A DNA stretch of 64,000 bases from JAFECT01 sp963838235 (lineage in GTDB: Bacteria; Pseudomonadota; Alphaproteobacteria; Caulobacterales; Caulobacteraceae). Shown one piece after another: positions 54,501-63,720 of this stretch. The stretch covers positions 124,001 to 188,000 of the forward strand of contig CAWIQJ010000005.1 in the NCBI GenBank assembly GCA_963838235.1. The letters run 5' to 3'. A model generated the notes under the pieces. The model made no database searches and was not told where the DNA came from. It saw only the letters and a list, made by a program, of their open reading frames with translations. Every line of letters starts with the position of its first letter. Position 1 is the first letter of the stretch. The translations under genes and the position numbers were made by a program.

Positions 54501-55144
54501 TTCGCGGCAGGCGCCGGCGTCGGCGCCGACGTCTGTGCGAGCGGCGTGGAGAAGTCCACGGTCGGTGCGTTCTGCGCGCCGGCGGCCGCCTGGAACAGCT
54601 GCATGGGCTTGTAGCCCTTCTGGAACGAGTTGGCCCAGAGCAGGGTGGGGAAGGTCTGCAGCGAGGTGTTGTATGTGTTGGCCGCGTCATTGTAGTCGCG
54701 GATCGAAATCGCGATGCGGTTCTCGGTGCCTTCGAGCGACGACTGCAGCGCCAGGAAGTTGGTATTGGACTTCAGGTCCGGGTATTTCTCCACCACCAGC
54801 ATCAGGCGGCCGAGCGAACCGGACAGCTGGCTCTGGGCCTGCTGGAACTGCTGGAACTTGGCCGGGTCGCTGACGGTGTTGGCGTCGACGTTGACGCTGG
54901 TGGCCCGGGCGCGGGCCTCGGTCACCTCGACCAGCACGGATTTTTCCTGGGCGGCGTAGCCCTTCACCGTGGCGACCAGGTTGGGGATCAGGTTGGCGCG
55001 GCGCTGATAGTCGACCTGGACGTCGGACCACTTGGTCAGGGCGGCGTTCTTCTGGGTCGGCAGGGTGTTGTAGCCGCATCCGGCCAGCGACAGCGGCACG
55101 ATGACGGCGGCGACGAGGGCCGCGATACGCTTGGCGAAGGTCAT
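54497..55144 (-). CDS. lemA: LemA family protein
   Basis: A 215-residue LemA protein with an N-terminal lipoprotein-like signal (IVPLSLAGC, Cys at 23) and long helices: DVQVDYQRRANLIPNLVATVKGYAA and SSLEGTENRIAISIRDYNDA are diagnostic. The C-terminal tail is Ala/Pro-rich. An aggaga site precedes the ATG at 55144. The order lemA, TPM, TPM is a conserved operon; the proteins are thought to act together at the envelope, but the activity is not established. Confidence 0.93.
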   Translation of the reverse strand: MTFAKRIAALVAAVIVPLSLAGCGYNTLPTQKNAALTKWSDVQVDYQRRANLIPNLVATVKGYAAQEKSVLVEVTEARARATSVNVDANTVSDPAKFQQFQQAQSQLSGSLGRLMLVVEKYPDLKSNTNFLALQSSLEGTENRIAISIRDYNDAANTYNTSLQTFPTLLWANSFQKGYKPMQLFQAAAGAQNAPTVDFSTPLAQTSAPTPAPAAK

Positions 55145-55242
55145 GGTCTCCTGCCCCTTGTTCGACCGGGAACCGGAACGCCTCCGGTTACGGTCCAGGT
55201 GGATGTCAGCGGCTATATAGGGCGGCCCGAGGGTTCTGCCCA

Positions 55243-56502
55243 TCACGTCTCGGTCACTTCGGCGAGGTTTTCGACCGGCGGACCCAAGGCCTTCTCCCAG
55301 CGCGCCACCACCGCGGCGGCGACGGAATTCCCCATGATATTCGTGGCCGTACGCCCCATGTCCATGATGTGGTCCACCGCCAGGATCAGGGTCACGCCGG
55401 CCAGGGGCAGGCTGAAATAGGCCAGGGTGGCCAAGATCACGACTAGCGCCGCGGCGGGTACGCCCGCGAGGCCCTTCGACGTTACCATCAAGACCAGCAG
55501 CATGACGATCTGCTGCCCCAGGCTCATGTGGATGCCGTAGGCCTGGCAGATGAAGATGATGGCGAAGGTCGCATAGACCATCGAGCCCATCAGGTTGAAC
55601 GAATAGCCGAGCGGCAGCACGAAGCTCGCGATGCGCGGCGCCACGCCGAAGCGTTCCAGCTCCTCCAGCGTCTTCGGATAGGCCGCCTCCGAACTGCGGG
55701 TGGAGAATCCGAGCAGGATCGGCTCGCGCACGGCCCAGACCAGTTGCGGCGCGCGCTTGCCGATGAACAACGCTGCGGCGGCGATCGTCAGCGCCCAAAG
55801 GATGGCCAGCGCCAGGTAGAAGCCCGCGATGTAGCCCGCGTAGGTGAGCAGGATCGACAGCCCGTGCTGGGCGACCGTCGAGGCCAGGGCCGCGAAGATC
55901 GCGAGCGGCGCGGTCATCATCACGAAATTGGTGACCTTCAGCATGATCTGGACGATCTGCTCGACCAGCTCCATCACCACCGGCACGCGCTTGCCCAAGG
56001 TCGCGACGGCGGTGCCGACCAGCACCGAAAACACGACGATCTGCAGCACCTCGTTCTTCGCCATGCCGTCGATGATCGACGACGGTATGGCGTGGTCGAT
56101 GAAGCCCTTGGCGGTGAAGTCCGCGGCGGTGACCCCCTCTGGCCTGGCGCCTGCCGGCGGAATGGGCAGGTGCAGGCCCGCGCCCGGCTGCAGCAGGGTC
56201 ACGATCAGAAGGCCCAGGCACAGCGACACCAGCGACGCGACGATGAACCACGCGAGCGCGCGTCCGCCGACCCGTCCAACCGTCGCGGCGTTTTCCATCT
56301 TGGCGATGCCCGCAACCAGGGTGGAGAACACCAGCGGCGCGATGATCATGCGGATCAGGCGCAGGAAGGTGTAGGTGACCAGCCCCAGGTCGTCCGCCGC
56401 CTGCTTGGCCCCGGCCGCGTCCAGAAAGCCGTTGCAGGCCCAGCCGACCAGGACACCCAGCACCATGCCGGCGACCACGAAGAGGGTGAATTTCCGATTC
56501 AT
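55243..56502 (-). CDS. Dicarboxylate/amino acid:cation symporter (DAACS family)
   Basis: A 419-residue glutamate/aspartate/C4-dicarboxylate transporter (GltP/DctA type). The HP1 serine motif FSTRSSEAAYP, the VTSKGLAGVPAAALVV HP2 region and the DHIMDMGRTATNIMGNS substrate-binding helix are all present. About eight membrane segments and two re-entrant loops are consistent with the family. It is monocistronic and divergent from the hybrid kinase. The substrate cannot be fixed by eye. Confidence 0.93.
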   Translation of the reverse strand: MNRKFTLFVVAGMVLGVLVGWACNGFLDAAGAKQAADDLGLVTYTFLRLIRMIIAPLVFSTLVAGIAKMENAATVGRVGGRALAWFIVASLVSLCLGLLIVTLLQPGAGLHLPIPPAGARPEGVTAADFTAKGFIDHAIPSSIIDGMAKNEVLQIVVFSVLVGTAVATLGKRVPVVMELVEQIVQIMLKVTNFVMMTAPLAIFAALASTVAQHGLSILLTYAGYIAGFYLALAILWALTIAAAALFIGKRAPQLVWAVREPILLGFSTRSSEAAYPKTLEELERFGVAPRIASFVLPLGYSFNLMGSMVYATFAIIFICQAYGIHMSLGQQIVMLLVLMVTSKGLAGVPAAALVVILATLAYFSLPLAGVTLILAVDHIMDMGRTATNIMGNSVAAAVVARWEKALGPPVENLAEVTET

Positions 56503-56644
56503 CGCGGCCGCCCCTTGTCCGCAAAGACCTTAGCGGGCGTCGAAGGCCGGCCGCAACGGCGGGGCCCGCTAAACCTATGATAGCAATGCGGTACACCTAA
56601 AAATAACGGGATTGTGTGAAAACCCACAGCAGTGGGGAGCCCTC

Positions 56645-58913
56645 ATGCTCAAGGTCCTGTCCTGCGTCCTGGTGGATCACGACTGGCGTCTTGTCCTGGT
56701 CGCCGCCGTCGTTTGCGTGATCGCCTCGGTCACCGCGTTCCGTCTCTACGCCCTGGCCGCGCGCAGCCAGGGTGGCCTGAAGTACGCGTGGATCGGCTTC
56801 GGCGGCGTCGCCGCCGGCTGCGGCATCTGGGCGACGCACTTCATCGCCATGCTGGCCTACCAGCCCAAGCTCGCCACCGGCTATGAGCCCGCCGGCACCA
56901 TCCTGTCGCTCGTGCTGGCCATCGCCGGCACCAGCCTGGGCTTCGGCGTCGCGGCGGCGCGCAATCGGCTGAGCAACCTCGCCATCGGCGGCGCCCTGCT
57001 GGGCGCCGGCATTTCGACCATGCACTACGTCGGCATGGCGGCGTTCCGCATCCAGGGAACGCTCTACTGGGATATGAACTTCCTGGTCGCCTCGATTATC
57101 GTCGGCATATTGATGGCCGCCGCGGCGGTCGCCATCGCCGGCCACGCGGCGCGCCTGCGCGATCAGGCGGTGGGCGCCGGTCTCTTCACCCTCGCCATCT
57201 GCAGCATGCATTTCACCGGCATGAGCGCGGTGACCATCCTGCCGGACCCGACGGTCAGCGTCCCCAACCAGGTGATCGACCGCGGCGTCATGGCGGCCGC
57301 CGTCGTGTCGCTCGTCGCCGTGATCGCGCTCACCGCCGTAGCGACCGTGGTGATCGAGAGCTACCTGCGCCGCGTCTCGCTCGACCGGCTGCGCATTGCG
57401 CTCGACGTCATCCCCTATCCGCTGGCCGTGTTCGACATCGACGACCGCCTCGTCCTGTGGAATGCGCGCTATGCCGACCTGAACCGCGACGTCGGCGCGT
57501 ACATGGCGCCCGGCGCGTCCTTTGAATCCCTGCTGAGGGCGGGCCTGAACTGCGGACACTACGCCGAGATTACGGGACGTGAAGCGGCGTGGCTCGAGGA
57601 TCGGCTGGCGCGCCGCCGCGCGGCGCCCTCCACCTTCGAACAGGAAATCGCCGGCGGCCGATGGCTGCAGATCGACGAGCGGCGCATGCCCGACGGCGGC
57701 GTGGTCTCCATCTGCGTGGACTTCACCGACCTGAAGCGTGCCTCCGAGGCGCTCGAAAAGGCGCGCGACGCCGCCGAGGCCGCCAACCGGGCGAAGAGCG
57801 AGTTCCTGGCCAACATGAGCCACGAAATCCGCACGCCCCTGAACGGCGTGGTCGGCGTGGCCGACGTGCTGGCGCGCACCGAGCTCGATCCGTCGCAGCG
57901 GGACATGGTGCACACCCTGCAGTCGTCGGCGGTGACGCTCGAGCGTCTGCTGACCGATGTGATCGATCTGGCGCGCGTGGAGTCCGGGCGTCTCGAAATC
58001 CGGCCCGAGCCGTTCAATCTCGCCGACGCGACCCGCGCCGTGGTCACCCTCTACGAAGCCGGCGCCGCCGAGAAGGGCGTGTCGCTTGTGCTCGACGCCG
58101 GGCCCGAGGCGGACGCGACGGTCATGGGCGACGCCGAGCGCCTGAAACAAATTCTGGCCAACCTCGTCTCCAATGCGGTGAAATTCACCGAGCGGGGCGA
58201 GGTGCGCCTGACCGTGGCGCCGGCCGGCGGCGATCGCTGGCGTTGCGCGGTCTCCGACACCGGCATCGGCTTCGACGCCGAGGTGAAGGATCGCATCTTC
58301 GGCCGCTTCGAGCAGGCGGACGGTTCGGTGACGCGCCGCTACGGCGGCAGCGGCCTGGGCCTGGCGATCAGCCGCCAGCTCGCCGAGCTGATGGGCGCCG
58401 AGATCGACTGCGCCAGCACCCCGGGCAAGGGTTCGGTGTTCAGCCTTAGCATCGACCTCCCGGCCTGCGCCGCGGCGGCCGTCGAACAGGAAGCGGCGCC
58501 CGCCGACGGCCGCCGGTCGGCTGCGCATCCTGCTGGCGGACGACCATCCGACCAACCGCAAGGTCGTCGAGCTGATGCTGGGCACAGCCGACGTCGAACT
58601 GACCCAGGTCGAAAACGGCGAACAGGCGGTGGCGGCGTTCCGCGACGGCGACTTCGACCTGGTGCTCATGGACATGCAGATGCCGGTGATGGACGGGCTC
58701 AGCGCCACCCGCGCCATCCGCGCCCACGAACACGCGCACGACATGACACCCACGCCGGTGATCATGCTGACCGCCAACGCCCTGCCCGAGCACGTCGAGG
58801 CGAGCCGCGCGGCCGGCGCCGAGCGCCACCTGACCAAGCCCATCGGCGCTGCGGCGCTTCTGGGCGCCATCGTCGAGGCGGCCGAAACCGCGGAGCGCCG
58901 CAAGGCCGCCTGA
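56645..58913 (+). pseudogene. MHYT-PAS hybrid histidine kinase, frameshifted before receiver domain
   Basis: Membrane sensor kinase. N-terminal MHYT domain with seven helices and the repeated motifs THFIAMLAY, MHYVGMAAF and MHFTGMSAV (metal or gas sensing is proposed for MHYT). A PAS-like domain follows (LDVIPYPLAVFDIDDRLVLWN), then HisKA with MSHEIRTPLNG (His near 393) and HATPase with GTGIGF and GGSGLGLAISRQLAELM. One extra base near 58515 interrupts the linker; the receiver continues in another frame (LRILLADDHPTNRKVVELM, VLMDMQMPVMDG, TKPIG) to 58913. Restored length is about 755 residues. Start ATG 56645 with ggggag. Confidence 0.9.
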
Positions 58914-58932
58914 GCTGCCGCGCGCAAACTAC

Positions 58933-58946
58933 CGAAACGCGTTTCG
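58933..58946. promoter_or_regulatory. Perfect 14-bp palindrome
   Basis: cgaaacgcgtttcg in the 79-base gap between the kinase gene and the FAD oxidoreductase, 46 bases before the latter. It could be an operator. A loose direct repeat (gcgttatgctg, twice within 58949-58986) is in the same gap. No regulator is implied. Confidence 0.3.
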
Positions 58947-58992
58947 TGCGTTATGCTGCCGCGCGCGCCTTCGCGCGTTATGCTGAGCAACG

Positions 58993-60105
58993 ATGATTCC
59001 ATTCGATGTGGATGTGACGGTGGTGGGCGCGGGCGCGGTGGGCCTGGCCTGCGGCTATGCCCTGGCCCGGCGCGGGCGCTCGGTGGTGGTGCTGGAGAAG
59101 GAGGCCTTGATCGGCCAGGGCATCTCCTCGCGCAATTCCGAGGTGATCCACGCGGGACTCTACTATCCGACCGGCTCGCTGAAGGCGCGCCTGTGCGTGG
59201 ACGGCCGGCGCGCGCTCTACGCCTTCCTCGAAACCCACAAGGTCCCGCACGAGAAGTGCGGCAAGCTGGTGGTCGCGCCGCACGCGCCCGACATCGCGGA
59301 AATCGAGGGCATCTTCCATCAGTCGCAGATCAACGGCGTGGAGAACGTCTCGCTGATCTCGGCGGCGGAGGCCAAGGCGCACGAGCCAGAGATCCGCTGC
59401 GAGATGGCGCTGTTGTCACACGAGACCGGCATCTTCGAGGCGCACGGTTACATGCTCGCCCTGGAAGGCGAGATCGAGGATGCGGGCGGCGCCATCGCAC
59501 GCGCCTCGCCCTTCGCCGGCGCCACGCCGCTCGACGGCGGCGGCTTCGAGGTGCGGGCCGGCGGCGCCGAGCCGTCGACCCTGCGCACGCGCGAGCTGGT
59601 GATCGCCGCGGGCCTCGGCGCCCAGACCTGCGCCGGCCTGATCGAAGGATTCCCCAAGCCGCAGATCCCGTGCCTGCACTACGGCAAGGGCAGCTATTTC
59701 GCCCTGGCCGGCAAACCGCCGTTTCGCATGCTGGTCTATCCGCCGCCGATTCACGGCGCGCTCGGCCTGCACTACAAACGCGACCTCGGCGGGCGGGCTC
59801 ACTTCGGCCCCGACCTGGAATGGGTCGAGCACGAAAACTACGAGGTCGACCCGTCGCGCGCGGGCTACTTCTACGACCGCGCGCGCAGCTTCTGGCCGGG
59901 ACTGAAGGACGGCGCCCTATCGCCCGACTTCGCCGGCATCCGCCCCAAACTCCACGGCCCCGACGAACCACAACCGGATTTCAACATCTGCGACGCAACG
60001 ACCCATGGCCTTCCCGGCCTGGTCGCTCTGTTCGGCATCGAAAGCCCGGGGCTGACGTCGTCGCTCGCCATTGGCGAAGAGGTGGCGAGAAGACTGGACG
60101 TCTAG
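58993..60105 (+). CDS. FAD-dependent oxidoreductase, L-2-hydroxyglutarate dehydrogenase-like
   Basis: A 370-residue DAO-fold flavoenzyme. The dinucleotide motif VTVVGAGAVGLACGYALA is at about 9-26, followed by the LhgO-type block SSRNSEVIHAGLYYPTGSLKA and a C-terminal FGIESPGLTSSLAIGEEVA. This matches the LhgO/L2HGDH family oxidising L-2-hydroxyglutarate; substrate is inferred. It ends with a 4-base overlap with the convergent hypothetical gene. Confidence 0.88.
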   Translation: MIPFDVDVTVVGAGAVGLACGYALARRGRSVVVLEKEALIGQGISSRNSEVIHAGLYYPTGSLKARLCVDGRRALYAFLETHKVPHEKCGKLVVAPHAPDIAEIEGIFHQSQINGVENVSLISAAEAKAHEPEIRCEMALLSHETGIFEAHGYMLALEGEIEDAGGAIARASPFAGATPLDGGGFEVRAGGAEPSTLRTRELVIAAGLGAQTCAGLIEGFPKPQIPCLHYGKGSYFALAGKPPFRMLVYPPPIHGALGLHYKRDLGGRAHFGPDLEWVEHENYEVDPSRAGYFYDRARSFWPGLKDGALSPDFAGIRPKLHGPDEPQPDFNICDATTHGLPGLVALFGIESPGLTSSLAIGEEVARRLDV

Positions 60106-60657
60106 CGGATCGTCTCAACGCTCATCGCAATGCTAACCTCGCCGTCCTGATAGGTCGCTTCTATAACAAACAACCTTCCGGCTTCTCGGCTGGAAAAGTT
60201 ATCGGCATTCGATAGTCTCACTAGCTGACCGCCGACCTCCTTAAACTCCCATGCAGCGGGCGCCTCGATGGGCATAGGGGGGTAGGCTATCCCACCTTTG
60301 GACGATGGCGGACCAAAGAGATTGGTTAGCGCGACGGTCACTTCGCTGGTCGACGTGGCGGGCGTCGATACTGAACAGACGATGTCACTGCTCCGCTTGT
60401 CCGTGTCAGTGAGTGCTTGATCGGCGACGATAAGTGTCTCTTTTGTGGCCCCCTCGTCTTTAGTCCACACGCGAAATATTTTGAATGGACGTGGCGGCGG
60501 CTGACGTGTCGGCTTCTCCTACCATCTTCCTGACGTGACTCTCGCAATCGTTTGCGAAGAGTCGCCACGCGCCGAGAAACAAAGGTATTGCCAGTCCGTC
60601 ACGGCTTGCATCTGCGACAACCGGACTGGCCGCCAACATCGTCGCGACCAATTGCAC
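60102..60657 (-). pseudogene. Hypothetical exported protein, frameshifted
   Basis: Two frames join into one protein of about 184 residues: (M)QLVATMLAASPVVADASRD..TSAAATSIQ in the first and IFRVWTKDEGATKETLIVAD onward in the second, ending AMSVETIR. One extra A in the aaaa run near 60477 causes the break. A GTG at 60657 is the likely start, 2 bases after the stop of the lipoprotein gene, so the pair forms an operon. The N-terminus is weakly signal-like. I recognise no family. Confidence 0.6.
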
Positions 60658-60659
60658 TA

Positions 60660-61101
60660 TTATCGTTGCACCAATTCGCCACGTTTTGCCGCAACTCTTG
60701 CCGCCCGATGCGCGGCGGGGGCCGTGTCAGTGTCCGCCGCTTCTTCCTTCGCGGGTGTGACCGCAACCGGCGCTCTTTGAGCTGCGGTCAGGTCCTTGTT
60801 CCACGGGTTCATGCCGACGCAATATCCGCTCAGGTCGCCGCAGGCGCGCATCTCGCCGGTGTCGCTGTCGATGACCACGACGATCGCCTGGTCGTTCGCT
60901 GTTTTCGGTGGCCCGTTCGGTCGCTGCGCGTCGGCAAGCTGTGCCCACGGGCTACCGGGGGTATAGATGCCTGACGCCTTCGTAACGGCCCTTCTGGTGT
61001 TGGCCGGCATCGAACTCGAAACTGCCGTCTGCCTTCTTTTTGCACCCACCGAGCGCCGCCGCCGCGACAAGAGCCGCGCAGACCACGATTAAAGTTCTCA
61101 T
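60660..61101 (-). pseudogene. Small lipoprotein, frameshifted
   Basis: Frame 1 starts MRTLIVVCAALVAAAALGGC, a clear lipoprotein signal with lipobox LGGC (Cys20), then KKKADGSFEFDAGQHQKGR. An extra base near 60985 shifts to VTKASGIYTPGSPWAQLAD, then AIVVVIDSDTGEMRACGDLSGYC and an Ala-rich tail to the stop at 60660. The restored protein is about 146 residues. Two later Cys may form a disulfide. The family is unknown. The next gene starts 2 bases downstream. Confidence 0.65.
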
Positions 61102-61352
61102 TGTCACCGCTCCCGCCCTCGGCCAGCGCAGCGGGAGCCTACAACACTTTCTTTCGTGAGTCGAAGTTCGCGGACTTAAACCGCGGCGCGCGCCTCTCCG
61201 CTTTCGGCTGCGGCCATGTTAAATTGCGGTCTGGTTTTGGTCTTTGACAAGTTGATCCGTCGACGGCGCCCGCCGTTCGAAGGGCTGAGCCGGTCACCGT
61301 AAAATACGGTGATCTACGGTGGGCTTCGTTTTTTGAGAGGGGCGTCGAGGGA
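61102..61352. other. Intergenic region, 251 bases
   Basis: Upstream of the lipoprotein and downstream of the DUF2177 gene, both on the minus strand. An 8-bp stem (gctcccgc, 61109-61116, with 61131-61138) lies in the probable leader of the lipoprotein mRNA. Around 61300-61320 a caccgtaaaatacggtg hairpin and further acggtg copies occur, close to the 3' end of the DUF2177 gene. No ORF or RNA gene is recognised. Confidence 0.4.
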
Positions 61353-61766
61353 CTAGGCCGCGGTTCGGCGCGCGAGGAGACTCGCCGCCAAATAGCCCGC
61401 GCACGCCGCCACCAGCGACACGGTCATCCCCCAGCCGAGGTCGAGCAGGGTCAGCTTTGTTGACCACACCTTCAACGTCGCCTGGTTGGTCAGGTCATAG
61501 GTCGCGTAGGCGCACAGGCCGTAGAACGCACCATTCAAGGCGACGCGTTTCATTCCGCCGCTCTTCAGCCCCGGCGCTACAGCGAAAAAGATCAGGCCCG
61601 CGAGGTACAGAACATAAAACGCGATCGCGGGCCTGACTCGAAGTGTGGGGGAGAGCAGTTCGCCGATGATCGGCCGGTAGATCATGGCATTGGTCTGCGA
61701 CAGCCATGTGAAGTCCATCGCCAGGAACACCACGGCGGCTGTGACAAAGGCGATCAGCCAGCGCAC
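61353..61766 (-). CDS. DUF2177 membrane protein
   Basis: A 137-residue membrane protein with about four helices. MDFTWLSQTNAMIYRPIIGELL, FYVLYLAGLIFFAVAP and GAFYGLCAYATYDLTNQAT are DUF2177 hallmarks. A GTG at 61766 is the start, 1 base after the Cfa stop. DUF2177 genes commonly occur in ChrR/RpoE-controlled clusters with Cfa and DUF1295; the biochemical role is unknown. Confidence 0.92.
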   Translation of the reverse strand: MRWLIAFVTAAVVFLAMDFTWLSQTNAMIYRPIIGELLSPTLRVRPAIAFYVLYLAGLIFFAVAPGLKSGGMKRVALNGAFYGLCAYATYDLTNQATLKVWSTKLTLLDLGWGMTVSLVAACAGYLAASLLARRTAA

Positions 61767-61767
61767 C

Positions 61768-62810
61768 TCAGGCCTGCGCCGGCTTCAGCCGGTAGTGGCT
61801 GACGCCCCAGACCTCGCCGCCGCCGGTCGCCGAACAGGCCGGCGGTGGCGAGGAAGAACAGGCGCCAGCGCCGTCCCCACAGGCGCGCGTCCGCGCCGTA
61901 GACGTCTTGCAGGATCGGCTGCGATCGGCGTCGGCGTTGCGCGTCGAAATTGGCCAGCCAGTCCAGCGCGGTGCGGCTGATAGTGCGCGCCGCTCCAGCG
62001 CCAGTCCGGCCTCGACGCTGAACAGGTCGGGAAACTGCCGGATCAGGCCGTGGCTGGGCATGATGCCGCCGGTGAAGAAGTGCTGGGCGATCCAGTCGGC
62101 CTTGTCGGCGTGGTCGAAGCGGTAGGGCGCGGCGCGATGGGTGAAGACGTGCAGGAACAGCGCGCCCGTCCGGCTTCAGCCAGCCGCGCACGCGCGCGAG
62201 CAGGGCGCGCCAGTTGGACATGTGCTCGAACATCTCCACCGACACCACGCGATCGAAGCGCCGGTCGGTGCGAAAGTCGTTCATGTCGGCGGTGACAACC
62301 TCAGGTTGGTCGAGGCCGCGCGCGCTGGGCCTGGGCCTCGATGTGGGCGCGCTGGGTGGCGGAGTTGGAGACCGCGGTGATGCGTGCGAGCGGGATAGCG
62401 CTCGGCCATCCACAGGCTGAGCGAGCCCCAGCCGCAGCCGAGCTCCAGGATGCGCTGGCCGTCCGCCAGGCCGGCGTGGGCGCAGGTTTCGGCCAGCGCG
62501 CGCGATCCTCGGCGTCGGCCAGCGAGGTGACGCCCTCGTCGTAGAGGCAACAGGAATATTTCCGCCGCGGACCCAAGATCTGCTCGAAGAAGGCCGACGG
62601 GAGTTCGTAGTGTTGGACGTTGGCGGCGTCGGCATGTTCGGCGATCGGGTGCGACGTCATGGCGTCGGCGAAACTCTGTTCGAATCCCGCGGGGGAATTC
62701 GCCAGGCGCTTGCGCGCGGCGCCGACGAGCCAGGAAACCGCCTGTTTGCGCACGACGTCGGGCAGGAGCGCCGCTTCGAAGGCGGTCACCGTGGAGGCGA
62801 GCAGGGTCAT
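61768..62810 (-). pseudogene. Cyclopropane-fatty-acyl-phospholipid synthase-type methyltransferase, seven frameshifts
   Basis: A Cfa-family enzyme methylating unsaturated acyl chains of phospholipids. Pieces in different frames read in order: MTLLASTVTAFEAALLPDVV, VQHYELPSAFFEQILGPRRK, ILELGCGWGSLSLWMAERYP (SAM site), VVSVEMFEHMSNW, FFTGGIMPSHGLIRQFPD, and EVWGVSHYRLKPAQA at the end. I count one missing and six extra bases, near 62500, 62393, 62321, 62163, 61991, 61976 and 61822. After correction no stop remains. Position between DUF1295 and DUF2177 with ChrR suggests the photo-oxidative-stress Cfa or furan-fatty-acid methylase (UfaM) type. Confidence 0.82.
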
Positions 62811-63718
62811 CGCGGCATTCCTGTCTTTTTTTGACCAGACTTCGAGGAGGATTTCGGGGAGGCGGTCTTGTCCGTCACCTTCTTGCGCGGCGGCAGCAGC
62901 AGGAAGGTCGAGGTCTTGGCCTTGTAGTCGTCGAACGCCTTGCCGCGCGACGCGGCCATGGACTTTTCGAGCGGCGGCACGCCGGTGCCGAAGCGCAGCA
63001 CAACGAACATGACCGCGGGCGCGATCAACGACAGCCAGCTCGCCGGATCGTCGGCGGAGATCGCCATCATCGGATAGGCGAACCAGACGACCCATTCGAA
63101 GAAATAGTTGGGATGCCGCGACCAGGCCCACAGCCCTGTGTCGCAAATCTTGCCGTGGTTCTTGGGGTCGGCCTTGAAGCGCGCCATCTGGCGGTCGGCC
63201 AGGGTCTCGCCGCCCAGCGCCACGACCCAGATCAGGATCGCCAGGATATCCTGGACGCCGATCTCATAGCGCTGCGGCCGCGCCGCCAGATAGGGCGCGA
63301 CGGCGAAGATCAAGGCCGCCGGCGCCTGGGTCGAAACGAAACCGAACAGCTTGGTCTGGAAAGTCCCGCCCCACTTTTTGCGCAGGTCACGATAGCGAAC
63401 GTCCTCGGGTGAGCCCGCGACGCGTCGGGCGACATAGGTCCCAAGGCGCAGAGCCCACAGAACAATCATGACCGCGACGATCCAGCGGCGCGCCGGCGAG
63501 ACCGGCAGGGCGTTCACCGTGTCGGCGTTCACCGGGATCAAGGCGACGGCGGCGCCGGACAGGCCCATGCCGTAGCTCCAGAACACGTCGACCCAGCCGG
63601 TGTTGTGGGTGAGCTTTTGGGTGAGCCAGGACGCGGCCATGACCACCGCCATGAACACCAGCACGCCGGCGAACAGCATGAGGACGCTCACGCCCGAGCC
63701 CGCCGCGACGCTGTCCAC
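62807..63718 (-). CDS. DUF1295 membrane protein (steroid 5-alpha-reductase-like)
   Basis: A 303-residue polytopic protein. NTGWVDVFWSYGMGLSGAAVA, DVRYRDLRKKWGG and the reductase-like C-terminal DTGLWAWSRHPNYFFEWVVWF are typical of DUF1295. The C-terminus is Lys/Ser-rich. The GTG start (63718) lies 2 bases after the chrR stop and the gene overlaps cfa by 4 bases, so chrR-DUF1295-cfa-DUF2177 is one operon on the minus strand. Confidence 0.93.
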   Translation of the reverse strand: MDSVAAGSGVSVLMLFAGVLVFMAVVMAASWLTQKLTHNTGWVDVFWSYGMGLSGAAVALIPVNADTVNALPVSPARRWIVAVMIVLWALRLGTYVARRVAGSPEDVRYRDLRKKWGGTFQTKLFGFVSTQAPAALIFAVAPYLAARPQRYEIGVQDILAILIWVVALGGETLADRQMARFKADPKNHGKICDTGLWAWSRHPNYFFEWVVWFAYPMMAISADDPASWLSLIAPAVMFVVLRFGTGVPPLEKSMAASRGKAFDDYKAKTSTFLLLPPRKKVTDKTASPKSSSKSGQKKTGMPR

Positions 63719-63720
63719 GC

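Noticed and set aside
54497..56596. A 699-codon minus-strand frame that would extend LemA upstream
   Set aside because: The upstream part is the wrong frame of the symporter gene. LemA has its own ATG and aggaga site at 55144.
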